Source of the DNA: Anniella stebbinsi
Lineage: Eukaryota > Chordata > Lepidosauria > Squamata > Anniellidae
Direction of reading: 5' to 3'
DNA: 64,000 nt
NCBI GenBank assembly: GCA_029215795.1
Contig: JARDYH010000007.1
Location: forward strand, 69,494,763-69,558,762
Shown here: positions 10,996 through 24,300 of the stretch, piece after piece
Layout of the letters: every line of letters begins with the position of its first letter
How positions within the stretch are numbered: position 1 is the first letter of the stretch
Notes under the pieces: generated by a model
The model's database searches: none
The model's input: the letters and a program-made list of their open reading frames with translations, nothing else
Told to the model about the DNA's origin: nothing
Translations under genes and position numbers: made by a program

Positions 10996-11235
10996 AGACA
11001 TCTCTCTAAAGTCAGCCCTTGTTTTTTCCCATTAACTTCTGGCAGAAGCTGCTTGGCTATGTAAGAGGTGCCTTCACTCAAGCAAAAATGGAAAGCGTTG
11101 GGTAATCCTGCAAGGGGGCAGGCGGGGGAGTTCTGCACTTTACTATAGTGCTACTATTGTTGTAAACGGCCTGGAGCGTTTTGGCTATGGGGTGGTATAG
11201 AATGAAAATAATAACATCAATAATAATAACAATAA

Positions 11236-11267
<32 letters not shown>

Positions 11268-12530
11268 AAATAATAATAATGGGATGGTCTGAATGACCTT
11301 TCAAGAGACCTTTACAACTAGGGATGTACACGGACGCCAAAAATTGGATCGGAATTAGAATCAGAACTTTAGATTTAAAAAAAAATTGGATCAGAAAAAT
11401 CAGAGGAACACTGTATCGTATCGGATCCAATATCTGATTATAATGGGACATCCGATTTTTGATTCGGACGCCATTTTGAATGCCTTTCCCCATAGCCTAG
11501 TATTGTGTTACAAAAATGCTTATAACTTTTTTTATTTTTAAAGCCAGAAGGATGAAACTTGGCCACATTGCAGATGGGTTAGAAGTAATCTGTGAGAAAT
11601 TTCAGAAAGATAGCTCCAGGCATTTTGTGGCTATGAATTTTTTACTACCAAACCAGGAATGCCTGTAACTTTTTTTTATTTTTAAAGATCCACATATGAA
11701 ACTTTGCCACATTGCAGATGGTACGTTGGGACTCATGTGTGTGAAATTTCAGAACCATAGGTGCTTGCCTTTGCTGGCAATTAATTTTTGAAAAATGGGT
11801 AGCAGTAGGGTAAAGACAGTTATGCCTTCAACTTTTTTTATTTTTAAAGATAGAACCTTGAAGTTGCCCACATTACAGGTACCACTTTGGTTTACATGTG
11901 TGCGAAATTTCAGAAGCATAGCTTCAAGCGTGTAGTGGCTAGGTATTTTGGGAGAATTGAGAAAACCCATATAACTTTTTTATTTTTAAAGATAGTAGCA
12001 TGATGGGAGTGGCAGATGGGAGTGAGGTACTTAACTGTGAGAAATTTCAGAGAGATAGGTCCAGGCATTTTGTGGCTATGCATTTTTTACTTTAAAAGTT
12101 CAAAAAGTTCAAACATGGAGGCTTTGACAAATAACAGAGGGGGGGGGGAAGTAGGGGATGTGATTTGACAGCTGTCAAGACACCGCACTTAGCCTGTTAG
12201 CATGTTACAGTAGCCCACCATGGCTTAATTAACCCACAGGGGCTGTTGTATCATGCTGGATGCCCGCAGGAAACATTTTGGACAGTGCCTGGCAGGTGCC
12301 TGACTTACAATGGCCTCTCGTGTCATGTGAACCCAGGTGGAAGGGGTTGTTTGAGACAGCCCTCAAATAACCCATGGTTTGTTTTAGAGTTATATTTAGG
12401 CTGTGCAAAACTGGCGCCCGCAGGCACCCAGCACAACACAACAGCCCACACAGGTCAATTAAGCCATTTTAGGCTGTCATGTCATGCGAACCAGGCCAAT
12501 GGCTCAGTTTGCACAATCAAATGACCCATG
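10996..12530. other. Gene-free: AAT microsatellite and a decayed hAT-like element
   Basis: (AAT)n lies at 11213-11280. From 11319 a TAGGGATGTACACGGA terminus begins a sequence with 'atcggaat' words, followed by about four ~150-165-bp tandem repeats (11518-12080) built on GAAATTTCAGAA and AACTTTTTTTATTTTTAAAG. The same repeats occur at 37850-38090. The right end of the element is not recognisable. No genes seen. Confidence 0.55.
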
Positions 12531-12885
12531 GGGTACCTCTACAAGAGAGGTTTAATGCGCTTTGAAGGTTCATTAAAAATTTTACCTCTACAAGAACGGA
12601 GCGCAAATCAGGCGTAGAGGCGCGTTATCTCCCCGATAATGCGCATTTTCGAATGCGCGTTAAATCGCGAGTTTTATTTTGCTCCGGCTGTTAAAGCGCA
12701 TTTTCCCCGTGTGAACAAGCGATTATGCGCATTAACTTCTTGTAAAGCGCTTTTTGGACATCTAATAATGCGTTTCGCCGCCTCTCGCAGCCTCCTGTGC
12801 AGAGGGATTAGGAGTAAATGCGCGTCTGCGATAATGTGCATAATCGCACAACCGGGCACAAAAGCACATCCTTGTAGAGGGGGCC
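12531..12885. mobile_element. CpG-rich MITE 'CCTCTACAAG', copy 2
   Basis: Inverted ends GGTACCTCTACAAG / CTTGTAGAGGGGG. CCATGG flanks both sides, a possible target duplication. Interior with GCGCATTA words as in the copies at 3757 and 44824. Confidence 0.65.
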
Positions 12886-13023
12886 ATGGTTAACAAACCA
12901 TGGTTTTTTGTACGTATGCTGGCTCCCATCTGTTCGCTCGCTTTTACTTTCTGAAACAACCTCGGAATGCCCTGTTCCTGAGTTGTTGTGACATGCGAAC
13001 CTTGTTGTCTAGCTTGTTTAGGG

Positions 13024-14165
13024 TTAAACAAGTCAGAGTTTTAACCTATGGTTTGTTGTTTGGTTAAAACTCAGGAGAGGGGAAGCAGAATTGGGTAGGG
13101 GACTGGATAACACCCCTCCAGCCCTCTGCAGGCCTGATGGTATCATGGGCTTGGCCACACCCCGTGGCATAATTTGGTCCCCAGCTGGGGCATCTCTAGC
13201 CAGTGCTTTGACTGGCTCCAAGCTTCACTGTGGGCTCTTCTGAATGAACAATTTATTGCATACTCATGATTGGCAACTCACAGAAGTCTGCAGGTCCATT
13301 TATTACATGATGTTGTCAATGTCCAGAATATCTCCCACATTATATCCTGGAAACCCTGCTATTAAAAGAACAGCTTTTAAGATGGTAATATCTGGGGGGG
13401 TGGGATCTTCTGCTACTAGATGGCACTGCCACAATGACGTGAATGGTGGAGAAGCATTCAATTCAAACCCCATCGTTGCCTCTCTCCACCCATGTAATGC
13501 AGCCCATAACAGCTGTGCAAAAGAAGCAGGGAGCAGAAAGCCCTGGTAAGCCACGTAATTTCCCCTTAATGTAGAGATGCTCTGTGACCCAGTCTTCCTC
13601 ACTCCAGGGCAAGCTGACGGCTGAAGGCATGCTAAGTCAGGGAATCCCTTTGTCCTCTCTCACCTATGATTGGATATAACGGGGGAGATTCCCCTGCACC
13701 CCCCTTGCCTTTTCCAACTCTTCCCCAAATCCCCAATTTGGCTTGGTAGATCTGCATAATGTGTTAGGCCAGGGACCTTCAACAACACCCGCAAAGTCCC
13801 TGCCCTCTTCAAAAAAAATGTTTAAAATTAAAAAAACTTGGAAACTCTTAGGGCACCAGGTTCTCTGTTCTGTTCCTAAACCTGCTGCTGGTCAGCCATT
13901 CTGTGGACAAGAAGAGAAGGAAAGAGCTGCCTCCTGGGGCTCCCTGAATCTCTTCCATCCATACAGACCATTCCCCTTTTTTCTCTCTACACCCCCAACT
14001 TCTAACCTCCCTCTTTCTCTCCCTTCGCCTTGTGACCTCCCTCCCTCCCTCCCTCTCTCCCTCTCTCCCTCTCTCCCTCCCAGCCTCCCCCCTGCACCAC
14101 CATTCTTGACTAGCCAGGCCCCCATGCCAGCCCAGCTGTGACTAGCCACATCCTCCAGGCGACCC
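13024..14165. repeat. Locus-specific duplicated block D, copy 3
   Basis: Third copy of the block at 2663-3640 and 56403-57660, here downstream of gene A. Contains a long CT-rich tract (13990-14090). No coding exon recognised. Confidence 0.65.
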
Positions 14166-14179
14166 ATTTTGCATAGTTT

Positions 14180-14700
14180 TAGGATGACCATATTTGGGAA
14201 ACCAAAAAAGAGTACACTAAGAGGGGGGCAGGAAAGCAGCTTTCCGGGGCCTCCAGAAAGTGCATCATTCCCCCATCACCTTAAAGGCCCCAATTGGAGC
14301 GGAGGAGGGGAAAGTGTGTCATTCCTGCCCCTGCCCCCCACTGCCTTAACGGCCCCGATTGGAGCAGTGTGGAAGCAGTGAGAAAGCACACTTTCTGGGG
14401 CCTCCGGAAAGTGTGTCATTTTCCCCCAACACACTAATGATGGTCACCATTAGCATGGCAAAGGGGAATGACGTGCTTTCCAGAGGCCCCGCGAAGTGCG
14501 CTTTCCCCTCCTCTGCTCCAATCGGGGTCTTAAAGGTGCGCTGTTCCCCCCCCCCCATGCTAATGGCAGCCTTAAAGGGGAAACTGTGTCATCCCAGGAC
14601 TTCATAGAAAATTACAGAAAATCCCCCCGGACACCCAGGATAGAACAGAAACCCGGACAAATCCTGGGAAATCCTGACAGTTGGTCACCTGCCCACAGGT
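14180..14700 (+). mobile_element. hAT-like non-autonomous element, 'GACCATATTTGGGAAACC' type
   Basis: Left terminus TAGGATGACCATATTTGGGA followed by AAACCAAAAAAGAG. Right end CTGACAGTTGGTCACC. The interior has several 'cctttaaggccccaattggagc' words. Related copies are at 19679-20028 (inverted) and 36456-37091. No transposase. Confidence 0.6.
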
Positions 14701-14997
14701 CCGAAAAGGATGGGGATTCCTGTGTTAGGCCTACGGCTCTGCATGGCAGGAAATATCTGAAAGGAAGTCCTCTACCCTAAGGAATGTGCTAAGTGAGAGT
14801 CTGCAAAAATGCAAGCAGTTTTTTGGGGAACTGGGGTAGGGAGAGAGTCAGCCAATATCACGCTGGGGGGCAGAGAAGTTAGCTGGAGCTCTGGTGGCAT
14901 CTTTGGGGTGAAATCACCCCCTTGATCATCTAATGGGTGAGGACGAGTCATGGCTGGAGTGTTAGTATTCCATCTTATGCTCAGCCCAATCAGTGGT

Positions 14998-15108
14998 GGG
15001 GAAGAACATGTGGCCCTGCAGATGTTTTGGCCTACAACTCCCATCAGCCCAAGCCAGCATAGTCAATGACCAAGGATAATGGGAGCTGTAGTCAACAACC
15101 CTGGGCTA
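14998..15108. repeat. Palindromic 'ACAACTCCCATCA' MITE
   Basis: Inverted halves GGCCTACAACTCCCATCAGC and GGGAGCTGTAGTC around a variable middle. Other members lie near 19465-19570, 19615-19672 and 49878-49960. Confidence 0.55.
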
Positions 15109-15771
15109 AATAAACAGTATATCACAAATATTCCAACAGCCTCCAGGAGGGATGTACTGATTTTGTAAAATCTGCTCCGTCTGCATTTCTCAGGCTATCA
15201 AGTATCTTTCGTTCCTTCATCCACTGACAGAATCAGATCCCCCCCCATTTCCTAAATGTGCACAAATTCAAATTTGCATTTCTGAAAATGCACAGATCCC
15301 CCTCCCCCTCCATCCCACACATTTTCATCTTTAGCCTATAGGGAAAATGGGCATTTTCATCTAGCTTTTTTTTATTTTACATATTTTTCTATGACTCAAT
15401 TTGCATAAAATTCTGCACAAGTCTGTGGTATCTGTGCAACTCAGGAAACGACAGTCCTCTGCAGAATCCATGGGTCGGAGACATAGAAATATGAACTCAT
15501 TTGATTGTGTTGCAGATTTCTCCTAAGTAGCAACGCCATGTGGTCTTGGTGCTATCTGGCTGACCACTGTTGGGGACAGGATACTGGGTCAGACGGAGCC
15601 TAGACTTAATCTATCAAAGGCACATCTCATGTTCTGTCTAAATTAGCTCCTTTCTCTATGATGGGGAATGCTGTGTCCAATGATTTTCCGAGGGTAGTGC
15701 CGGCTCTTACCTTTTCAGACCAGGGGAAAACATTTCTATTCTCTGAGGCTTTTAGCAGACAATGTTATTTC
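15109..15771. other. Gene-free interval with faint LINE/SINE-like fragments
   Basis: No open coding exon or clear repeat boundary. A CR1-like fragment (GACAGGATACTGGGTCAGAC) occurs near 15577. The last 8 bp, GTTATTTC, are the left target duplication of the next element. Confidence 0.5.
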
Positions 15772-18071
15772 TAGGGATGTGCACTGGATCGGACCCGATC
15801 CACGATCCGAGTCCGGTCCAGTGGGAAATCGGATAAATTATCCGATTTCCGATCCCGCAGCTGGATCGGCCGATCCAATCCGAACCGGTCCGAAAAAGCT
15901 CCGAACCGGTTCGGCGGATCGGCGGATCGGCGGGCGCCCACTGGCGCCCACCGCCGCTTCCATTGGCGGGCGCCAGCGGGCGCCCGCCGATGAAAGTGGA
16001 CAGCGGGGGGGGGGAGGAGGGGGGCACTTACCTTCTCGGCCCGGTGGCTCCCGTCCGGCGCCGGCGCCTACTACTACTAGCAGGCTCCGCGGCCTGCTCT
16101 AGGGTGGCGCGCCGGGTGATGTCATCACCCGGCGCGCTACTCTAGAGCAGGCCGCGGAGCCTGCTGGTAGTAGTAGGCGCCGGCGCCGGACGGGAGCCAC
16201 CGGGCCGGGAAGGTAAGGAGGGGGTGCGTGGAGGGGAGGAGGGGGCGCGCGGAGGGGGGAGGGGGGAGGGGGGCCCTTACCTTTCCGGCCCGGCGGCTCC
16301 CGTCCGGCGCCGGCGCCTACTATTCCCAGCAGGCTCCGCGGCCTGCTCTAGGGTGGCGCGCCGGGTGATGTCATCACCCGGCGCGCTACTCTAGAGCAGG
16401 CCGCGGAGCCTGCTGGTAGTAGTAGGCGCCGGCGCCGGACGGGAGCCGCCGGGCCGGAAAGGTAAGGAGGGGGTGCGTGGAGGGGAGGAGGGGGCGCGCG
16501 GAGGGGGGAGGGGGGCCCTTACCTTTCCGGCCCGGCGGCTCCCGTCCGGCGCCGGCCCCTACTATTCCCAGCAGGCTCCGCGGCCTGCTCTAGGATGGCG
16601 CGCCGGGTGATGTCATCACCCGGCGCGCTACTCTAGAGCAGGCCGCGGAGCCTGCTGGAAGTAGTAGGCGCCGGCGCCGGACGGGAGCCGCCGGGCCGGA
16701 AAGGTAAGGAGGGGGTGCGTGGAGGGGAGGAGGGGGCGCGCGGAGGGGGGAGGGGGGCCCTTACCTTTCTGGCCCGGCGGCTCCCGTCCGGCGCCGGCGC
16801 CTACTATTCCCAGCAGGCTCCGCGGCCTGCTCTAGGATGGCGCGCCGGGTGATGTCATCACCCGGCGCGCTACTCTAGAGCAGGCCGCGGAGCCTGCTGG
16901 AAGTAGTAGGCGCCGGCGCCGGACGGGAGCCGCCGGGCCGGAAAGGTAAGGAGGGGGTGCGTGGAGGGGAGGAGGGGGCGCGCGGAGGGGGGAGGGGGGC
17001 CCTTACCTTTCCGGCCCGGCGGCTCCCGTCCGGCGCCGGCGCCTACTATTCCCAGCAGGCTCCGCGGCCTGCTCTAGGATGGCGCGCCGGGTGATGTCAT
17101 CACCCGGCGCACTACTCTAGAGCAGGCCGCGGAGCCTGCTGGAAGTAGTAGGCGCCGGCGCCGGACGGGAGCCGCCGGGCCGGAAAGGTAAGGAGGGGGT
17201 GCGTGGAGGGGAGGAGGGGGCGCGCGGAGGGGGGAGGGGGGCCCTTACCTTTCCGGCCCGGCGGCTCCCGTCCGGCGCCGGCGCCTACTATTCCCAGCAG
17301 GCTCCGCGGCCTGCTCTAGGATGGCGCGCCGGGTGATGTCATCACCCGGCGCACTACTCTAGAGCAGGCCGCGGAGCCTGCTGGAAGTAGTAGGCGCCGG
17401 CGCCGGACGGGAGCCGCCGGGCCGGAAAGGTAAGGAGGGGGTGCGTGGAGGGGAGGAGGGGGCGCGCGGAGGGGGGAGGGGGGAGGGGGGCCCTTACCTG
17501 CCCGGCCCGGCGGCTCCCGTCCGGCGCCGGCGCCTACTACTACCAGCAGGCTCCGCGGCCTGCTCCAGGGTGGCGCGCCGGGTGATGTCATCACCCGGCG
17601 CGCTACTCGAGAGTAGGCCGCGGAGCCCGCTGGTAGTAGCCGCCGGCGCCGGACGTGCCGAGAAGGTAAGTGGCGGGGAAGGGGGCTTACCCCCCCCCCC
17701 GGAGCCGTCCGCTTCTATCCGCTGGCGCCCGCGGGCGCCAGCGGATGGAAGCAGGCGGCCCCAGGGGGGGTAGGGAGCGCGGGGGAGGGGGTTTACCTGC
17801 CGGGGCCGTCCACAGCGGACGGCCCCGGGGGGGGGAGGGAGTTAGGCCCCCCCTTACCCACCCGCCGCCAGTTTTTCCTCATAGACTTGCATTGCAATGC
17901 AAGTCTATGGGGAAAAAAATGGCGGCCGATCCAAAAATTTCCGATTTTTGGATCGGGATCGGACTCGATCCGGTCCGGGGGGCCTCCGATTTTGTCCGAA
18001 CCGGTCCGGGACAAAATTGGAGGTCCCGATCCGGGTCCCGATCCGATCCGGGGGGTCCGTGCACACCCCTA
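15772..18071. mobile_element. 2.3-kb hAT-like non-autonomous element with palindrome array
   Basis: Termini TAGGGATGTGCAC and GTGCACACCCCTA are inverted repeats, flanked by an exact 8-bp direct repeat GTTATTTC (15764-15771 and 18072-18079), the target-site signature of hAT transposons. Subterminal GATCCGATC-rich words occur at both ends. The GC-rich core holds seven tandem palindromic units. A 30-bp perfect palindrome lies at 17880-17909 around TTGCATTGCAATGCAA. No transposase; open frames inside are compositional. Confidence 0.8.
16028..17671. repeat. Seven tandem 242-249-bp palindromic units with CRE-like core
   Basis: Cores GATGTCATC start at 16118, 16367, 16609, 16851, 17093, 17335 and 17584 (spacings 249, 242, 242, 242, 242, 249). 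Each core is the centre of inverted arms of roughly 90 bp containing CAGGCTCCGCGGCCTGCTCT and GGCGCGCCGGGTGATG. The arms end at CTTACCTTTCCGG / CCGGAAAGGTAAG, a splice-donor-like word on the outer edge of each hairpin. Middle units are nearly identical, which indicates recent amplification. Confidence 0.9.
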
Positions 18072-18382
18072 GTTATTTCCATGTTCTGGCCTTTATTGTT
18101 GCCCCTGCTAGCTCTACAGCTGTTTGTTTCTACGATTTACATTGTTCTGTTCAATTTTTATGTGTTTTAAAATGGTCTTTCTTCATATTTCTGTTAGCTG
18201 GAAGGTGGAACAAAAATACTTTGACATAAATACCAAAGGTTTGGCTGTAGTGAAATGGTACCGTGGTGTGGAAATTCACATGTGCCCCTTGCACCCAATT
18301 TAACCCCCCCCCCCATTCTTTCTTCACACCTCCCACCTCATGAAGGTCACAAAGGCAAGAAGGACCATTTGTAACTAGAGAG

Positions 18383-21300
18383 TTTATTGCCCCGGGAATG
18401 GGATGGTTCCAGGCAGGAGTTGATGAAGAGTCAGGGAGCCGGATCCCAGAGACCCCGCTGCCCTTGCTAGGCACGGGCCATGAGGCTTACTGGGATGAAA
18501 TGACCAGCTCCCCTCCTTCCGCATCCTGCTTGCCAATCCACTTCAACCTTGGTTGCTAGGCCAGAGACTCATAGGGGTTGATGAAGCTCCAAAACTCGCT
18601 CAAATGGCTGTAGGCATTCTCGGTGAATTCAGTGAAGTGCTGCTGGGCGTCTTCAGCATAGGGGGAGACGATTTGCTGAGCGAAGCCTTGAATCCCCTGG
18701 AATAAAGCCTGCCCACTTTGCTGGACGCCCTGGATGCCTTGCTCTAGTTTGCTCATCAGGTCTTCCACCGAAGGCTGGAGATCTTCCATGTTCTGCACAG
18801 AGAGCCTAAGGGGAGTGGCATTCACCAGCTTCCACACCTCCTCACCTGACAGAGGCAGGTGCTCATGCAGTGCACTGATGCCGGCCTGGAGGTTTTGATT
18901 CAGGCCATCGGAGTAAGGTTGCAGGTGCCCCATCAGCTTCTGCAGCGTCAGCTTCTGCGCTTCTGCCATGAATTTCCGAGGCAGGGTTCGGACTTTGGCA
19001 GGGATCTGCTTCTGCAGTTCCTTTTTCACACCGTTGATGCCGTTGGTGATATGGATGCTGTGGAGAAGGAGCCACAGAACCAGTCAGAACTCTGGTTCTG
19101 ACTGAAACCCGGAGCAGATTCACCACCCCACTGACATTGTAGACACCAGCTTCCACTGCTCCTTTATGAGGTACACTTCATGCCCCAAGTTTTGACCATT
19201 AGGTTGTCTTGAACAATGGGTGCACCACAATTTTCAGCATCAAAGGAACCTGAATTATAACACTTGTACACTTAAAGCTCCCTATTTCAAACAGATGTAC
19301 CTATGTCCCATTTTAAGTGCCAGGGAGCCCTGAACAGCACGTGTACCAAATTTCAACTTTCTAGATCACGTTGAGGTACCATGGACATTTTGATATCCCT
19401 GCACAGCAAGTGAGGAAGTCACATAGATCTGACCTTTCGTAGCTCTAGAGCAGCCATCCCATAGCTGATGTCCTTCAGATGTCTTGGACTTCAACTGCCA
19501 TCAGTGTCAGCCAGCACGGCCAATGATCAGGAATGTTGGGAGTTGTAGCCTAAAACATCTGGAGATGAACCGGTTGGGGTAGGATGCAAGGACAGGGACA
19601 AGATGTTGTTGGATTGCACCTCCCATCTCCATTGGCTATGTTGGCCAAGGCTGATGGGAGTTGTAGTCCAATAACATGTAGGGTGAGCAACTGTCAGGAT
19701 TTCCCCGGATTTGTCCTGGTTTTTGTTCTAACTTGGGTGTCAGGGGGGATTTTCTGTAATTTTCTATAATGTCCTGGACAGACAAGCTTTCCCCTTTAAG
19801 GCTGCCATTAGCCTGGCCGGGGGGGGAAATGTCATGCTTGTTAGAGGCACTCCACTTCCCCCTCCCACTGCTCCAATCAGGGCCTTAAAGGTGAAAGCAT
19901 GTAATTCCCAGACATTATAGAAAAGGCCCTGATTGGAACAGTGGGGCTTTTAAGGCGGGGGGGGGGGAAGCTGCTTTCCCCCTCCACTGGGTGACCTCTT
20001 TTTTGGTTTCCCAAATATGATCACCCTAATCTGGAGGACCACATGTTCCCCACCTCTGCTTTTGAGAAATGATAAGGGGGAAATACTGTCTCCCCCCCCT
20101 CCCCAGTGCCTAGTGATGGGTCTGTTATCAATGTCGACGTGGCTTTCTGGCCGAACAGCAAGGCTAAGGTTGCCTGCTCCGGGTCAGCACAACCTGTGCC
20201 TGCGAGGGTGGTGATGAAAGACCTCGTGCTATTTCGCCAACCTCAGCCGAGCCCAGCTTGTTCACTCACTTGAGCTCCTGGACCGGTTTTGAATTGCGGA
20301 TCAACTCCGGGAGTTCATAAAACTTCTCAGTGTATTCCTGGAGGTTGCCACGTAGCCACTCCAGGGGTTGCCTGGGGGCTTCATCACTTTGAACAGAGGC
20401 CTGAGAACCTGAGGGAAGAAAAGAAGCCACGTGAAGACAATCTGACGGCCGCCTTTCCTTGAGGCTCTCTCTTGCCTCTGAGCAACGGGACACGCACACA
20501 CACACACAAAACCTGGCTTGGTGATTTAGGGTTGTGTGCATCCCTGGGTCAGCTACTCCCTCAAGAACTCTCTCACAAAGACTCCCACGAGAAGTATTGT
20601 TATGAAAACAGGAAAGAAATTTGATATGAAGTATTGATCTCAAACCATCGGCCAATATGAAAGATTGATATGAAAATATGAAATTGCATATGGGTTTTAT
20701 ATTTCCCACAAGAAGCTTCCCACAGAAAGCTTGAGTACTGAGACCGTCTGCGGGGGGTTTCTACGCTTGCTGAGCTAAGCTGAGAAGTAACCACGGAAGC
20801 CGCATTTTCCGAGGCAGCGCCGTTACCTATGCAATTCTTGCTCCGCTTTAAAGAGGTTTGCCAAGCCCAGAGTCGTTTACCTTTTTGGTGCCAAGCAAGG
20901 GGAACTTTTTATTTGTCCAGCAAAATACATTTTATTTTTGTTGGTCTTTTAACCTGTTTTTAGATGCATTAATGCTCCTGAAGCTTCCCAACCAGTTAGT
21001 CTCTCTGCCAAGAAAGGCTGCACCAGTTGAATTTATGTTTCGTGCAGCTGTTAAAAGGCACATCAAATAGGGTGACCATATTTTGGAAACCAAAAAGGTG
21101 GACAACATGGCCGCCCCAAGGGGGCATGCCCACCAACATGGCCAGATCCCAAAGGGACATGTCCACCCAAAGATGGCCTTGGTCACATTTCTGATTTCAC
21201 AGCACACAATTAAGGCAAACCTGTTCTACATAACATCTTAATGTTAAAATCACTGAGACATTCAATGTATTTGAAATTACCTTCACTCCTACTTTTGTAG

Positions 21301-24300
21301 CTTTTGCTGTACTTTAAAGATTTTGCTATACTTTGTGTGATACAGTCTCCCTTTCCCTCAAATATCTTTTCTGACTGCAAATCCTTCATTGGATGACCAT
21401 AGTCTCACCTTTCCTAACATTTAACACTCTTTCTCCATCACCTTTCTCACACCCATACTCACAGCTTCAGCATACTGCTACCACTGAACAAATGAAGCAG
21501 TTGACAAGTACAGAAAAAGCTAGTACAACAAACTAGCAACCTAGCATTAAGAAAGAGTATCAAATACTATTACCCTGCAAGCATTAGCCATGGAATAAAA
21601 TGGACTAAAGGGTGGTTGTTGTTGTCACTTCTCACTAGCACCTCTTAGCTTGTTTCAACTTCTGATTTATCAATGAGAAACTAATCTAACAATGTGTCAT
21701 TATATCTCTGATTCATTAGCCATGTAAACAAGACCATGGTCAGTAGCAATACAAAGAAAGGCCAGAACAGATGCCCATTATCACAATGCTAGACAAATAT
21801 CTCCTGAATTTACACTGTTTCAGTGTGCAGAGAACAGAAATCTCAGTCAGGGACCCAAAGAAAACTGCCCAAAGAAACCTCAGAAACAAGTCCCATTGAT
21901 TTCAATAAAGCTTACTCCCAGATAAATGAATGTAGGATTGCAGCCACTTCACATATGTTCAGATTACTCTAGCAAGTGCAAGGCCCTCCTGTCAAGAAGA
22001 ACTATGCACTCATGAGAACCTGGCCTCTTGGATCATGCAACCAGCAGGTGCTCTCCAGAAAGACGCTTTTAGAGCCTAGGAGATCCAGACACACTCAGAC
22101 AAGCCAAGACAAGCCACACTATGCACTCACATGTTATCTTGCTGGGACAGAACAATTTTGGGAAAAGACAATACTTTGTTATCGACCAGACATTACAGTA
22201 ATAAACAAGAAAAACACACCTACCTCATTGATTTAGCAATACCTAATGGCAAAAATGTTGCAGAAAAGGAATAGGAAAAGAGAGAAAAAAAGGGCTATGG
22301 AAATTAAAGAACTGTGCAGCAGGAAAAGGTTACAATTATTCAGTTAATCACATCAGTCACCAGCAACACACACACACACACACACACTACAGAAAACCTT
22401 CAGAAACTGGGCCTACCAAAATAAATCCACACCAACATCCAGAAAGCAGTCATACTTAAAACATTTTTAAGAAGGATGAATAAGTATCAGCAATTGTTAC
22501 AAAATATACATCATGCCAATTATCTCAAAGCAAATTGGAGAGGAAGGTCTATGGGTCAAAATTAGGCTGACCATATGAAAAGGAGGACAGGGCTCATGTA
22601 ACTTTAACAGTTGTAGAAAAAAGGGAATTACAGCCAATGTCATTTGTATGCAATTAGTTCCTGGTGAAATTCCCTCTTCATCACAACAGTTAAAGTTGCA
22701 GGGGCCCTGCCTTCTTTTGTATCTGGTCACTCTAGTATAGTGCCTGCACCTTTAACTGTTGGGATGAAGAGGGAATTTCACCAGGGACTAATTGCATACA
22801 AATGACACCGGCTGAAATTCCCTTTTCTCTACAACTGTTAAAGTTACATGAGCCTAGTCCTCCTTTTCATATGGTCAGCCTAGTCAAAATGCATTATTAA
22901 AAAAATGAATTGCTATCTTCTAGCACCAGCTAGAGACCCACCTCTTCCTTTGCACAAACAACTCAAGCAAAGTAGGTGTCAGCCAGACCTCTCTGTAGAC
23001 AGTATTCCACAACAGGGGGCTACTACTGAAAAGTCCCACTCCCAAGTAGCCCTGCACCACACCACAGCGTATGAGGGCACTTGGAACAGGACTTCCAATA
23101 ACCACCAAAGGTAGGATGACCATATGAAAAGGAGGACAGGGCTCCTGTATCTTTAACAGTTGTATAAAAAAGGGAATTTCATTTGTATGCATGCAGCACC
23201 TGGTGAAATTCCCTCTTCATCACAACAGTTAAAGCTGCAGGAGCCCTGCCCTCTTTTGTATCTGGTCAAGAGGACAGGGCTCCTGCAGCTTTAACTGTTG
23301 TAGTGAAGAGGGAATTTCACCAGGTGCTGCATGTATACAAAGGACACCTGCTGAAATTCCTTTTCTATGCAACTGTTAAAAGTTACAGGAGCCCTGTCCT
23401 TCTTTTCATATGGTCACCCTAATGGAGTTCAGTGGGCTTACTCCCAGGCAGTCATGCATAGACCTCCACTTGCACACAGTCCATGGAAGCTGTACTGTCC
23501 TCCCTCCCCAACCAGACCAAGGACAGCCCTTGGAGAGGTCTTGCCAGGCCCAGGGCTTCCTTCTCAGCCAGGCTGAACGTCCCGCGCCCAACCACAGAGC
23601 CACTTCCTCAGCGCTCCTCCGGATATGTCATTTCCCAATTCGGGCATCGCCCCCACCCCAGAAGCGTAGTAGAGGCCCACGCGCCGCACCCCAGGGACAA
23701 AGCCGCCCGTCATTGCCGACACGGGAGTGCTTGGCGCATGTGTGTATGTGGGGAAGGGACCTATGAACCGCTGGGGGGAAAGGTGCTCTGCATATGCTCA
23801 GAGAGACTGCCCCCTCGTCGTGCAGCTGCTCCTTCGGGACAAACGCAAGTTGCCAGCGTAGGTTGGGCCAGCTGGATGCTTTTGACAAGATTGGGGGCTA
23901 TTCCCTTGGACCCCCCCTCCCCACACCCTCTCTCCCGTGCCCCCTCTCACTGGATCGCAGCAGACCCCTTCCCAGCCACGGGCTCAGCAGCAGCCTCGCT
24001 GGGGGCGCCGGGGGCCTCCAGGACAGCGGCGCGTGGGTGGGCGGGGAGGCGGGCAGGCGCGGCGCTCACCGCGGTACTTCTCCAACCGCCGGAAGCCCCA
24101 GCAGGTAAGTGCCTCGCACCCGCCCCCCGTGCACCTGCGCCGCCCCCCACCCGCCCCACGCACCCGTGCCGCCCCCCCGCCGCGTGCACCCGCGCCGCAC
24201 CCGCGCTGTCCCCCCCCGCCCTGCGCACCCGCGCCGCCGCCCCCAGCTGCCCCACGCACCTGCGCCGCCCCCCCACCCTCCACCCGACCCGTGCACCCGT

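Noticed and set aside
16028..17671. Regularly spaced repeats that superficially look like a CRISPR array
   Set aside because: Vertebrate DNA, 242-bp units without unique spacers, inside a transposon with target duplication.
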